Source: JAFHCF01 sp048497495
GTDB taxonomy: Bacteria; Pseudomonadota; Alphaproteobacteria; Rhizobiales; Ancalomicrobiaceae
Assembly: GCA_048497495.1 (NCBI GenBank)
Contig: JAFHCF010000221.1
Location: forward strand, 1-20,588
Reading direction: 5' to 3'
Length of the DNA stretch: 20,588 bases
The notes under the pieces are model-generated. The model did not search any database, was not told where the DNA came from, and worked only from the letters and a program-made list of their open reading frames with translations. Position numbers and translations under genes: made by a program. Shown here in pieces: positions 1-6,760 of this stretch (the first letter of the stretch is position 1; every line of letters begins with the position of its first letter).

Positions 1-2
1 GC

Positions 3-3000
3 GCCGAGCCGTCCTTCGACCTGAAGCTCGCCGCCCGGCAGATCGAACTCGACCGGCTGGTGCGCGGCGAGGCGGGCAAGACGACGGTTCCCGCCGAAGT
101 CGCCGCCGCCGCGCTGGCGCTCGCCGGTTCGGTGGGCGAGGCGGGGCTTCCCGGGCGGGTTCGGGTCGACATCCAGGGTCTGGTGGTCGGCGGCGGCGCG
201 GTGCAGGAGATCGGGCTCGAGGCCCGCACCCGGCCCGGCGGCCTGACGATCGAGCGCTTCGAGGCGCGGCTGCCGGGGCGGACCCGGCTCGCCGCCTCCG
301 GCCGATTCGGCTTCGACGGCGGACCGCGTTTCGACGGGCGGATCGAAACCTCCTCGGAGCAGCCGGCGCTGCTGGCGTCGTGGTGGCGGGCGGAAGCCGT
401 CGGCGATCGGCTCGACGCGGTGACGCTCTCGGCCGACGTGGCGGCGGACGCGACATCGTTGCGCGCCGACGGCCTGAGGCTCGAGGTGGCGCGGGCCAAG
501 GCGCGCGGCTTCGTCGAGTGGAGCGAGCGCACCGGGGCGCGCATCGGCCTCACCGCCGAACGACTCGAATTCGATCAGGTGGCGCGGTTGTCGCGGCTCT
601 TCCTCGGCCGCGAGACCAGCCGGCGGCCGGTGGCGCTCGAGCTCGAGCTCGACGCCGGGCAGATGGTGATGGGCGGGGTCACCGCCAAGGGCGTGGTGGT
701 CGCCGTCAAGGTGGCGGCCGACGACGTGGCGATCGAGCGGCTCGCCGTCGCCGATCTCGCCGGGGCGCGATTGTCCGGCTCGGGGCGGATCAGCCATCCG
801 CTGACCGCGCCGCAGGGGACGCTCGACCTGACGCTCGAGGCGGCAAAGCCGGCGTCGGCGGCGCGCGCGGCGGCGACGCTGGCCGGGCTCGAGGCGGCGA
901 CGGTCGACCGCGTCGCGGCGATCGCCGCGGCGGCGGCGCCGCTCGATCTGGCGCTGCACATCGAGGGCCGCGGCGGGGCGGAGGTGAGCGACCTGATGGC
1001 GTCCCTGCGCGGCTTCGCCGGCGGCGCCGAACTCACCGCCGACGGCCGCTTCGCCGGTCGGGTCGACGATCCGATCCGGGCCTCGACCAAACTCACGGTC
1101 AGGCTGGCCGGCGAAAAGGCGACCGCCGGTCTCGCCGGCCTTCTCGGCGGCGGTGCGATCCGTGGGCCGATCGGCTTCGATCTCAGCGCCGAGGGCCGGC
1201 CGATCGAGGGACTGAAACTCGCCGCCTCGACCCGGATCGGGCCGAACTCGGCCGGCGTCGAGGGCACCGCGACGCTCACCCCCGGCGCCGCGACGCGGCT
1301 CGACGGCCGGGTGCGTCTCGCCACTCCGGACGCCGCCGCGCTCGGCGGGCTGATCGGACGTCCGGCGATGGCATTAGAACGACGCCTGCCGGTGGAGGCC
1401 TCGGCGCGGCTCGCCGGCGCTTGGCCGAGGCTCGAGGTCGGCGAGGTCGCCGGTCGGGTGGGCGAGACCAACTTGCGCGGCGCCGGCCGTCTCGACGCGA
1501 CGCGGTGGCCGGTGGCGATCGACGGGCGGCTCGATCTCGACCGGCTCGACCTCGAGGCGGCGGTCGAGGCGTTGCTCGGCGGGGCATTGCTCGGCGAGGG
1601 GGGCGATGCCTCGGCGATCTGGGCGACGACGCCCTTCGTCGGCACGCCGCTCGAGGAGACCGCCGTCGGAACGCTGGCGATCTCGGTCGATCGGGCGAGC
1701 GTCGAGGATTTCGGCCTCGATCGGCTGAAGACGAAGCTGGTGCTGGCGCCGCGCGAGATCCGGGTCGAGGCGGTCGAGGCGGGGCTCGCCGGCGGCCGGG
1801 TCGCCGGCGACTTCACGCTGCGGCGCAACGCCGACGGAGCGACCGGGCTCACCGGCCGGGTCTCGCTGCGACGCGCCATGGTGGAAGACCTCGTCTGGCG
1901 GCGTCGCGGCCGGGCGGTGGCCTCCGGAAAGCTCGCCGGCGAGGCGACCTTCACCTCGAGCGGCCGCAGCGCGGCAGCGCTGGTCGCCGGCCTCGGCGGC
2001 GAAGGCCGCATCAGCCTCGCCGACGCGCGACTGGTCGGGGTGAGCGGCGAGGCGCTGGTCGCCACCAAGGTGGCGATCGGCGAGACGACGCCGACCACCG
2101 AACTGGTCGATCGCCTGTTCCGCGCCCGGATGGACGCCAGCGAGACGCCGATCGAGCGCGCCGACATTCCCTTCGCCCTCCAGGCCGGGGTGGCGCGCAG
2201 CGGCCGGCTGGTGGTCGAGACGCCGAGCGCCCGGCTCGCCGGGCGGGTGTCGGTCGATCTCGTCCACCAGAGCCTCGACAGCGAATGGTCGATGGAGCCG
2301 GTGGGCGACGCGGTGACGGCGACGCGCACCGTGATCTCCAAGGCGACGCCGATGGTGGGGATCAGTTTCCACGGGCCGATCGACGCTCCGACACGGGTTC
2401 TCGACGTCGCGCCGCTGGTCGCGCACCTGACACTCGCCGGGTTCGAGCGCGAGATCGACCGGGTCGAGACCCTGCAACAGGACATCGCCGAACGCGCCCG
2501 CTTCGCCCGCGAGCGGCGGCGGCTCGAGGAGATCCGCGCGGCGGAGGAAGCGGCGCGGCGCGAGGCGGAGGCACGCAAGGTGGCGGAGGCGGAAGCGGCG
2601 CGCCGGGCGGCGCAGGCGGAAGCCGAAGCTGCCCGCAGGGCGGCGCAGGTCGAGGCCGAGGCGGCGCGTCGGGCAGCCCGGGCGGCGAGTGGCAATGAAC
2701 CGGCGAAGCCGCCGGGAATCGAGGGCCAGCCGGCGAAGCCGCCGGGGATCGACGGCCAGCCGGCGAAGCCGGCGGGGATCGACGGCCAACCGTTGAGGAT
2801 GCCGGCGATCGAGGGCCAACCGGCGGGGGGCGCGAGTGCCGCGCCGCAGACTTCGCCCGCGGCGAAACCGTCGAGCGGGACCGGGGTCGCGCCGCCGCCG
2901 CTGCCGCCGCCGATCATCATCGGCCCGGCCCCGACGATCGGCTCGGGAACCTCGGTCACGGTGCCGCCGCTGTCGATCATGCCGCCGGGCGTGCAGGTGC

Positions 3001-3005
3001 CGTGA
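3..3005 (+). CDS. AsmA-like outer-membrane/envelope assembly protein, 3' part (N-terminus outside window)
   Basis: The reading frame is open from the first bases and has 1000 residues here, so the real start lies upstream; the GTG at 60 is internal. The sequence is a long run of short beta-strand-like segments (repeated 'G.....L..A.', 'LDLTLEA', 'GLTGRVSLRRA', 'SGEALVATKV') as in AsmA/TamB-like proteins, which are inner-membrane-anchored periplasmic proteins linked to outer-membrane and lipid homeostasis. A C-terminal AsmA-type region (about 1600-2440) is followed by a charged coiled coil (about 2445-2690), a Pro-rich decapeptide repeat (2700-2819) and a Pro/Gly/Ala tail. The signal anchor expected at the N-terminus cannot be seen. 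The next gene converges on it, with stops 61 bp apart. The family call rests on overall pattern, as the family is poorly conserved; the substrate is unknown. Confidence 0.75.
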   Translation, partial: AEPSFDLKLAARQIELDRLVRGEAGKTTVPAEVAAAALALAGSVGEAGLPGRVRVDIQGLVVGGGAVQEIGLEARTRPGGLTIERFEARLPGRTRLAASGRFGFDGGPRFDGRIETSSEQPALLASWWRAEAVGDRLDAVTLSADVAADATSLRADGLRLEVARAKARGFVEWSERTGARIGLTAERLEFDQVARLSRLFLGRETSRRPVALELELDAGQMVMGGVTAKGVVVAVKVAADDVAIERLAVADLAGARLSGSGRISHPLTAPQGTLDLTLEAAKPASAARAAATLAGLEAATVDRVAAIAAAAAPLDLALHIEGRGGAEVSDLMASLRGFAGGAELTADGRFAGRVDDPIRASTKLTVRLAGEKATAGLAGLLGGGAIRGPIGFDLSAEGRPIEGLKLAASTRIGPNSAGVEGTATLTPGAATRLDGRVRLATPDAAALGGLIGRPAMALERRLPVEASARLAGAWPRLEVGEVAGRVGETNLRGAGRLDATRWPVAIDGRLDLDRLDLEAAVEALLGGALLGEGGDASAIWATTPFVGTPLEETAVGTLAISVDRASVEDFGLDRLKTKLVLAPREIRVEAVEAGLAGGRVAGDFTLRRNADGATGLTGRVSLRRAMVEDLVWRRRGRAVASGKLAGEATFTSSGRSAAALVAGLGGEGRISLADARLVGVSGEALVATKVAIGETTPTTELVDRLFRARMDASETPIERADIPFALQAGVARSGRLVVETPSARLAGRVSVDLVHQSLDSEWSMEPVGDAVTATRTVISKATPMVGISFHGPIDAPTRVLDVAPLVAHLTLAGFEREIDRVETLQQDIAERARFARERRRLEEIRAAEEAARREAEARKVAEAEAARRAAQAEAEAARRAAQVEAEAARRAARAASGNEPAKPPGIEGQPAKPPGIDGQPAKPAGIDGQPLRMPAIEGQPAGGASAAPQTSPAAKPSSGTGVAPPPLPPPIIIGPAPTIGSGTSVTVPPLSIMPPGVQVP
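2583..2681 (+). repeat. Three 33-bp in-frame repeats coding for an 11-residue coiled-coil unit
   Basis: Units begin at 2583, 2616 and 2649 and encode AEAEAARRAAQ, AEAEAARRAAQ and VEAEAARRAAR. They extend a Glu/Arg/Ala-rich helix that begins near 2445. The protein repeat is nearly exact while third codon positions differ between units, so the repeat appears kept at protein level and is not a very recent DNA duplication. An 11-residue period suits a long straight or slightly right-handed coiled-coil helix. Confidence 0.85.
2700..2819 (+). repeat. Four 30-bp in-frame tandem repeats coding for PAKPPGIEGQ-like decapeptides
   Basis: Units start at 2700, 2730, 2760 and 2790 and encode PAKPPGIEGQ, PAKPPGIDGQ, PAKPAGIDGQ and PLRMPAIEGQ. 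The first three are close to identical in DNA; the fourth has diverged. They lie between the coiled coil and a Pro-rich C-terminal tail of the AsmA-like protein. Such tracts can expand and contract by slippage or recombination, so copy number may differ between strains. Confidence 0.9.
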
Positions 3006-3065
3006 GGTCGGCCGCGTCGGATCGGAGGTCTCTCGGGACGGGGTGAGATGCGCGGCCGGCGGGCG

Positions 3066-3281
3066 TCAGGCGCCGTCCATGCCTCCCGCCACCGTGAGCA
3101 CGGCGACGCGCAGGGCGGAGGCGAGATTGCGGGTGGGGGCGCGTGCCGCGTCGATCTCGGCGACGAGGGCGGCGAGCGGCAAGCCGCGGCGCCGCGCCAG
3201 GGCATCGATCGCGGCCCAGAACTCCGGCTCGAGCGCCACCGAGGTGCGGTGACCGGCGATGGTCATCGAACGTTTTTCCAT
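3066..3281 (-). CDS. Small ribbon-helix-helix domain protein (RHH_4-like)
   Basis: The product has 71 residues. The segment TIAGHRTSVALEPEFWAAID, followed by an ALARRRGLPLAALVAEID helix, has the ribbon-helix-helix layout: a beta strand with 'HRTSVALE', then two helices. This fits the small alphaproteobacterial RHH_4 family of putative DNA-binding proteins. The ATG at 3281 was chosen because GAGGAG lies 4 nt upstream on the minus strand; an open frame extends to 3446 but that part is Arg/Pro-rich and not protein-like. It is the last gene of the leftward set sspB-DUF4169-RHH, separated from DUF4169 by 185 bp. The target is unknown; autoregulation would be usual for the fold but is not shown here. 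Confidence 0.8.
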   Translation of the reverse strand: MEKRSMTIAGHRTSVALEPEFWAAIDALARRRGLPLAALVAEIDAARAPTRNLASALRVAVLTVAGGMDGA

Positions 3282-3466
3282 CGGGCTCCTCGCGAGGACG
3301 GCAGGCGGCTGGAAGACGCCGGGCGAAAGACGGGGGGTCGAAGAGCGGCGGGCCGACGCGATGCGACCTCGCTGGTGTTTCGCGCCTCGAGCCGAAACCG
3401 GATGCCGCCGGTTCGGGCCCGCCGGCGCTCGGTGCGATCCGAACACGCCGGAGCCGCCCGAGATCG

Positions 3467-3676
3467 CTATCGTTCGGACGTGTCGTCGCCGTCGCAGGCC
3501 TCGCCGTCGCGACGATGGGCCTCGAGCAGGCGCTCGGCGCGGGCCTCCTCGGTCTCGCCCGCCTCGCGCTCGGCGCGGGTGCGGCCGAAGCGGACGCGGT
3601 TTTCCTGGGCGCGGCGCTTGTCCTCGGCGCGGTCGCGCGCCTTGCGGAACTTGCCGAGACCGACGACCTCGCCCAT
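3467..3676 (-). CDS. DUF4169 family protein
   Basis: The product has 69 residues and is highly charged. It begins MGEVVGLGKFRKARDRAEDK and continues with NRVRFGRTRAERE, the pattern of the small alphaproteobacterial DUF4169 family (basic N-terminus, 'N....FGR...E.' core). No function is known to me. A GTG directly before the ATG (3679) could also serve as start and would add one residue. The start lies about 7 nt past the sspB stop (3684-3686) without a clear Shine-Dalgarno sequence, which suggests translational coupling to sspB. Confidence 0.8.
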   Translation of the reverse strand: MGEVVGLGKFRKARDRAEDKRRAQENRVRFGRTRAEREAGETEEARAERLLEAHRRDGEACDGDDTSER

Positions 3677-3683
3677 CACGCCG

Positions 3684-4250
3684 TCACTTCTTGCGGAACT
3701 TGTCGAGCGACAGGACGGTGGCGGTCGGTGGCGGCGCGGGCGGCTTCTCTTCTTCCGCGTCCTCGGTCGCGGCGTCGTCTTGCGACGGCTCCGGCTCGTC
3801 GGGCTCGGGCGCCACGGGAATCGTCGAGGCCTCGGTCGGCACCAACTTCGGGCCGTCGGGGGCGGCCTCGCCGGCCCCCTCCTCGCTCTCCTCGTGGGCG
3901 ACCTCGAACTGGAGGCCGAATTCGACGGAGGGGTCGACGAAGCCCTTCACCGAGGCGAAGGGCACGTAGAGACGCTCCGGGATACCGGCGAAGGAGAGGC
4001 CGACCTCGAAATGGTGCTCGTCGACCTGGAGGTCCCAGAACTGGTGCTGGAGCACCACCGTCATCTCGGTCGGGTAGCGCTGGCGCAGCCGGCCGGAGAG
4101 GCGCACGCCGGGATGATTGGTGTCGAAGGAGACGTAGAAATGGTGGTCGCCGGGCAGGCCGGTCTTCGCCACTTCGCCGATGACCTTGCGAACCACGCCG
4201 CGCAGCGCGTCCTGGACCAGAATGTCGTAGCGAATCAGATCCTGCGTCAT
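3684..4250 (-). CDS. sspB: SspB, ClpXP adaptor for tmRNA-tagged proteins (alphaproteobacterial type)
   Basis: The product has 188 residues. The core (about residues 1-118) starts MTQDLIRYDILVQDALRGVV and includes the segments HFYVSFDTNHPGV, LQHQFWDLQV and ERLYVPFASVKGFVDPSVEFGLQFE, typical of the SspB fold that binds the ssrA tag. A long acidic, Pro-rich linker (about 119-175) follows, then a basic tail VLSLDKFRKK, the expected ClpX-docking peptide. The frame runs up to 4313, but the ATG at 4250 matches the usual family N-terminus and has GAGG just upstream. It is read in the same direction as the tmRNA gene, whose 3' end lies about 145 bp upstream, and is followed closely by DUF4169. Role: tethers tagged substrates to ClpXP in the cytoplasm. 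Confidence 0.93.
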   Translation of the reverse strand: MTQDLIRYDILVQDALRGVVRKVIGEVAKTGLPGDHHFYVSFDTNHPGVRLSGRLRQRYPTEMTVVLQHQFWDLQVDEHHFEVGLSFAGIPERLYVPFASVKGFVDPSVEFGLQFEVAHEESEEGAGEAAPDGPKLVPTEASTIPVAPEPDEPEPSQDDAATEDAEEEKPPAPPPTATVLSLDKFRKK

Positions 4251-4394
4251 GAGCCTCGAACTCGTCTCGAACCACCGCGCCGAGCGCCTCGGTTCGGTCT
4301 TGCGGGCGATCACGAAGGACGTCGAAGGGCGAAACGCACGGGCGCGCCGACCCCGAGTCCTTCGGGCGACGATAGCACCGCATGGGGGAAGGGA

Positions 4395-4744
4395 GAAGTG
4401 AGGGCTTCTGTTGCCAGGTGCCCCCGAACCCCGCCTAGACGCTGCTACACGTCAGGACTTGTGACCGGAGTCAGAAACCGCTTACGCGGCCACTGCAACC
4501 GGAGCATAGTTGTCGTTGGCAACTATAATTTGACCCGATGACGGCGGTATCATGCCGGGCAAAAGATCGGTTTTTAGACCCTCGTCGATCCTAGTTCGCC
4601 CCCGCCGGAACCCACTTTCGCGCACGATGCGTCGGTCGAGACGCCGCGAGATGGGCTCGGGTGGAGGCGCCGGGTACTGCCCCCGGGTCCGAAAGGCGTA
4701 TTACACCGCTCGTTTATCGCCATATCCGACCCTTGCGGGACGGC
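4395..4744 (-). ncRNA. ssrA: Transfer-messenger RNA, circularly permuted two-piece alphaproteobacterial form
   Basis: tmRNA rescues stalled ribosomes and adds a degradation tag. Read on the minus strand, an acceptor piece comes first (about 4744-4660): TTTCGGACCCGGG, T stem CCGGG/CCCGG with loop GGCAGTA, then acceptor strand CGCCTCC, A and CC. A 56-nt spacer (4659-4604) follows, which can itself fold (CCCA..CGCG with CGCG..TGGG, and GCGTC/GACGC) and should be removed. The coding piece begins at 4603 with GGGGGCG, which pairs with CGCCTCC over 7 bp including the G3-U70 pair read by alanyl-tRNA synthetase, followed by the D-like GGATCGAC. The tag frame is at 4520-4482. The 3' part includes GGCACCTGGCAACAGAAGCCC, ending near 4400. 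Outer ends are estimated to about 10 nt. Permuted order is known for alphaproteobacteria. Confidence 0.93.
4482..4520 (-). other. ssrA: tmRNA tag reading frame, encodes ANDNYAPVAVAA
   Basis: Twelve sense codons from the resume codon GCC (4520-4518) to TAA (4484-4482) encode ANDNYAPVAVAA. With the alanine carried by tmRNA the added tag would be A-ANDNYAPVAVAA. The AANDNY start is the portion contacted by SspB in related species, and the hydrophobic V-A-A end is the ClpX-recognised part. The ATAGTT before the resume codon resembles the AATAGTC of E. coli tmRNA. Confidence 0.93.
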
Positions 4745-4750
4745 ACTCCC

Positions 4751-4779
4751 AATATAGGCGAACCGAGGCCCGACGAAAA
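4751..4779 (-). promoter_or_regulatory. Probable ssrA promoter
   Basis: On the minus strand TATATT (4756-4751) lies 7 nt before the proposed RNA start near 4744, giving an acceptor piece of about 85 nt, close to the size reported for other alphaproteobacteria. The -35 at 17-nt spacing would be TTTTCG (4779-4774), a poor match. A GAGGCC/GGCCTC hairpin (4765-4785) overlaps this site and may instead be the end of the DUF1127 transcript. Confidence 0.4.
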
Positions 4780-4809
4780 GGCCTCGACGACGCATTGTCG
4801 CGGCGATCG

Positions 4810-5103
4810 TCAGCGCCGTGCCCAACGTTCCTCGGCGCGGCGGGCGGCGGCGCGATCGGCGAGGCGGCGGGTGGTGGCGAGCGCGGAGGCGTCCTCGGCG
4901 AAATCGGCGAGGTCGGCGGGAACGAGGCCGAGGTCGTCGAGCAGGCGTCCGTCGAGCCGGCGCAGGTGGCGCAGGTGGCGACGGGCGTCGCGCCACCGGC
5001 GCAGCGTGTCGAGGCCACGGACGAAGCCGCGCGCCACCCGTTGGGCGAGGGAGAGGGTGTAGTCGTCGCCGAGGGCGGCGATCGTCTGGGCTGCGTCGCG
5101 CAT
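4810..5103 (-). CDS. DUF1127 domain protein
   Basis: The product has 97 residues. The middle part (about residues 30-68) reads LDTLRRWRDARRHLRHLRRL, then DGRLLDDLGLVPADLADFAE: this is the Arg-rich DUF1127 motif 'RW....R..LR.LD.RLL.DLGL...D'. Family members are small, basic proteins often acting in stress or phosphate and carbon adaptation in alphaproteobacteria, in several cases through RNA turnover. The ATG at 5103 has AGGAG 9 nt upstream. It is divergent from the lysR gene with about 190 bp between starts and lies upstream of ssrA in the same direction. At 97 residues it is longer than the minimal 45-50-residue members because of Ala/Arg-rich flanks. Confidence 0.82.
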   Translation of the reverse strand: MRDAAQTIAALGDDYTLSLAQRVARGFVRGLDTLRRWRDARRHLRHLRRLDGRLLDDLGLVPADLADFAEDASALATTRRLADRAAARRAEERWARR

Positions 5104-5202
5104 GGCATGGGTCTCCTTCGGCGAACGCCGGGGGCGATCACGGGAAAATCATCGGTGAGTGAGGCGAAGCGGCGGCCTTCGTGAGGAAACACTGCGCCCG
5201 CG

Positions 5203-5257
5203 TGATTGTTCAATCAAACGAAAAGAACTAAAGTGGCTCGTCAGAAAACCTGATCAG
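5203..5257. promoter_or_regulatory. Dyad-symmetric sites and possible lysR promoter in the DUF1127/lysR intergenic region
   Basis: Within the divergent intergenic region there is a perfect inverted repeat TGATTG-TT-CAATCA (5203-5216) and a palindrome CTGATCAG (5250-5257) that is also part of TCAG-N5-CTGA from 5241. A possible plus-strand promoter is TTGTTC (5206-5211), 17 nt, TAAAGT (5229-5234); its -35 sits inside the first repeat. This stretch is distinctly AT-richer than its surroundings. Divergent LysR genes often bind dyads in such places, but which protein binds here is not known. Confidence 0.4.
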
Positions 5258-5294
5258 ACTTCGGGGCCGGGACGGCGGCCGACGGGAGGGGCTC

Positions 5295-6236
5295 ATGAGT
5301 GATCGTGGCGAGGATACGGTGTGTGCGTTGCCCGGTGCCGCCGGTGGCGCGGTGCTCGAGATCGATCTCCTGCGCACGCTGCTCGCGGTGCAGCAGACCG
5401 GGTCGTTCAGCCGGGCGGCGCAATCGGTGTTCCGCACGCCGTCGGCGGTGTCGATGCAGATGAAGTGGCTCGAGGAGATCGTCGGCCGGCCGATCTTCGC
5501 CAAGGACGGGCGCGGCGTGGTCTTCACCCCGGCGGGCGAGGATCTGATCGGCTACGCCCGGCGGATGATGCAGCTCAACGACGAGGCGCTGTCGCGCTTC
5601 CGCTGCGCCGACACGCGCGGCGTCGTCCGTCTCGGCACGCCCGACGACTACGCCACCAAGTTCCTGCCGGCGATCCTCTCCCGTTTCGCGGCGAGCCACC
5701 CGCACGTCCAGGTCGACGTGGTGTGCCAGCCGAGCCGTGATCTGGTGCGGCTCCTCGACACGTCCGAGGTCGATCTGGCGCTGGTCTCGGTCGGGCTCGG
5801 CTGCGGCATTCCCGGCACCGGCACCATCGTCCATCGCGAGCGGCTGGTGTGGGCGGGGGCGCGTTACGGCGAGGCCCATCTGAAGCGGCCGCTGCCGCTC
5901 GCCGTCTCCGGCACCACCTGTTCCTGGCGCAGCCTGGCGCTGACGCGGCTCGATCGCGCCGGGGTGCCCTACAGGATCGCCTATTCGAGCCAGCACTACG
6001 TCGGCCAGGTGGCGGCGGTGCTCGCCGATCTCGCCGTGGCGCCGTTGCCCAAGAGCGTCATCTCCGGCGAATTGGTGCCGATCGACGAGCGCGTCCTGCC
6101 GGTGATCGGCCACTACGAGATCCAACTCCTCGCCTCGGCGCGGGCGACCGGCCCGGCGATGGAGGCGCTCTCCGAGCACATCGTCCAGAGCTTCCAGAGC
6201 GAGACGGCCTGGGACGAACGGGACGCGGCGGAGTGA
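5295..6236 (+). CDS. LysR-family transcriptional regulator
   Basis: The product has 313 residues, the usual LysR size. Residues 22-82 form the winged helix-turn-helix: LEIDLLRTLLAVQQTGSFSR, AAQSVFRTPSAVSMQMKWLE, then 'GRPIFAKDGRGVVFTPAGEDL'. Residues about 109-300 form the periplasmic-binding-protein-like effector domain (VVRLGTPDDYATKFLPAILSRF, EVDLALVSVG, ADLAVAPLPKSVISGELVPI). The ATG at 5295 follows GGGAGGGG. It adds about 20 residues before the usual LysR start, and no better start is visible. No neighbouring metabolic gene reveals its target: the upstream gene is DUF1127, and the downstream VOC gene converges with it (6-bp gap between stops). The effector is unknown. Confidence 0.92.
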   Translation: MSDRGEDTVCALPGAAGGAVLEIDLLRTLLAVQQTGSFSRAAQSVFRTPSAVSMQMKWLEEIVGRPIFAKDGRGVVFTPAGEDLIGYARRMMQLNDEALSRFRCADTRGVVRLGTPDDYATKFLPAILSRFAASHPHVQVDVVCQPSRDLVRLLDTSEVDLALVSVGLGCGIPGTGTIVHRERLVWAGARYGEAHLKRPLPLAVSGTTCSWRSLALTRLDRAGVPYRIAYSSQHYVGQVAAVLADLAVAPLPKSVISGELVPIDERVLPVIGHYEIQLLASARATGPAMEALSEHIVQSFQSETAWDERDAAE

Positions 6237-6242
6237 GCGATC

Positions 6243-6623
6243 TCAATCGGTGATCTCGACCAGGGCGCCGTCGGGGCCGCGCACCACGGCTTCGTAGTAG
6301 CCGTCGCCGGTCTCGCGCGGGCCCGAGACGAGGCCGCCTTCGTCGGCGAAGCGGCGGGCGGCGTCGTCGACGGCTTCCGCCGAGCCCAACGATATCGCGA
6401 CATGGGCCCAGCCCGGGCGCTCGTCGTCGGTCACCTCGCCGAGCCAGGGGCCGGTCATCAGTTCGATCGCCGCGCCGTCGCCGAGACGGACGAAGCGCGA
6501 GCGGAAGCCCGGGCGGTTGCGGCTGGCGTATTCCGCCCCGATCTCGGCGCGGAAATGGCGATGCCACCAGTCGGCGGCGGCGTCGAGATCGCGCGTCCAC
6601 AGCGCGACATGGGCGATGCGCAT
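6243..6623 (-). CDS. VOC (glyoxalase/dioxygenase-fold) family protein
   Basis: The product has 126 residues starting MRIAHVALWTRDLDAAADWW. It has the paired beta-alpha-beta-beta-beta modules of the vicinal oxygen chelate fold, with candidate metal ligands His5, Glu54 (AAIELM), His74 (GWAHVAI) and Glu123 (LVEITD), in the order seen in glyoxalase I-like enzymes. The H/E/H/E set argues for an active metalloenzyme, but the substrate cannot be read from sequence. The ATG at 6623 was chosen over an upstream start at 6668 because it opens the conserved first strand and has GGGGGAG 2 nt before it. The Shine-Dalgarno sequence borders a hairpin (6630-6651). It is divergent from thyA. Confidence 0.85.
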   Translation of the reverse strand: MRIAHVALWTRDLDAAADWWHRHFRAEIGAEYASRNRPGFRSRFVRLGDGAAIELMTGPWLGEVTDDERPGWAHVAISLGSAEAVDDAARRFADEGGLVSGPRETGDGYYEAVVRGPDGALVEITD

Positions 6624-6629
6624 GTCTCC

Positions 6630-6651
6630 CCCCTCGTCATTCTTCGAGGGG
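6630..6651 (-). promoter_or_regulatory. Hairpin in the 5' untranslated region of the VOC gene
   Basis: CCCCTCG (6630-6636) and CGAGGGG (6645-6651) form a 7-bp perfect stem with an 8-nt loop. In the minus-strand transcript the second arm CGAGGGG runs straight into the Shine-Dalgarno GGAG, 2 nt before the start codon, so folding could reduce ribosome access. The structure is certain as sequence; its role is a guess. Confidence 0.4.
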
Positions 6652-6760
6652 ATGAGATATGAGGGCATCGTGGCGTCGGCGTGGCGTGGGCGGTTGCGCC
6701 TCGCCCCGCCTCGGCGGACTCTCGTCTTCCGTCTTCGGCGATTCGCCCCCGGAGTGAGCG

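Noticed and set aside
2583..2819. Tandem repeats in the AsmA-like gene considered as a CRISPR array or other DNA-level array
   Set aside because: Repeat units are directly adjacent without spacers, and 33/30-bp periods keep the reading frame; it is a protein repeat.
575..3205. Very long minus-strand open frame (876 codons) and a 772-codon plus-frame opposite/inside the AsmA gene
   Set aside because: Low-complexity Arg/Ser/Ala or Arg/Gly translation without family motifs; a by-product of high G+C. The AsmA frame has coherent beta-repeat sequence.
3048..4541. Plus-strand frames opposite RHH, DUF4169, sspB and ssrA
   Set aside because: They are antisense to recognised genes and to the tmRNA, and their translations show no domain.
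4552..5213. Several overlapping frames on both strands over ssrA and DUF1127
   Set aside because: Only the 97-residue frame at 4810-5103 has a family motif and a ribosome-binding site. The others run through tmRNA structure.
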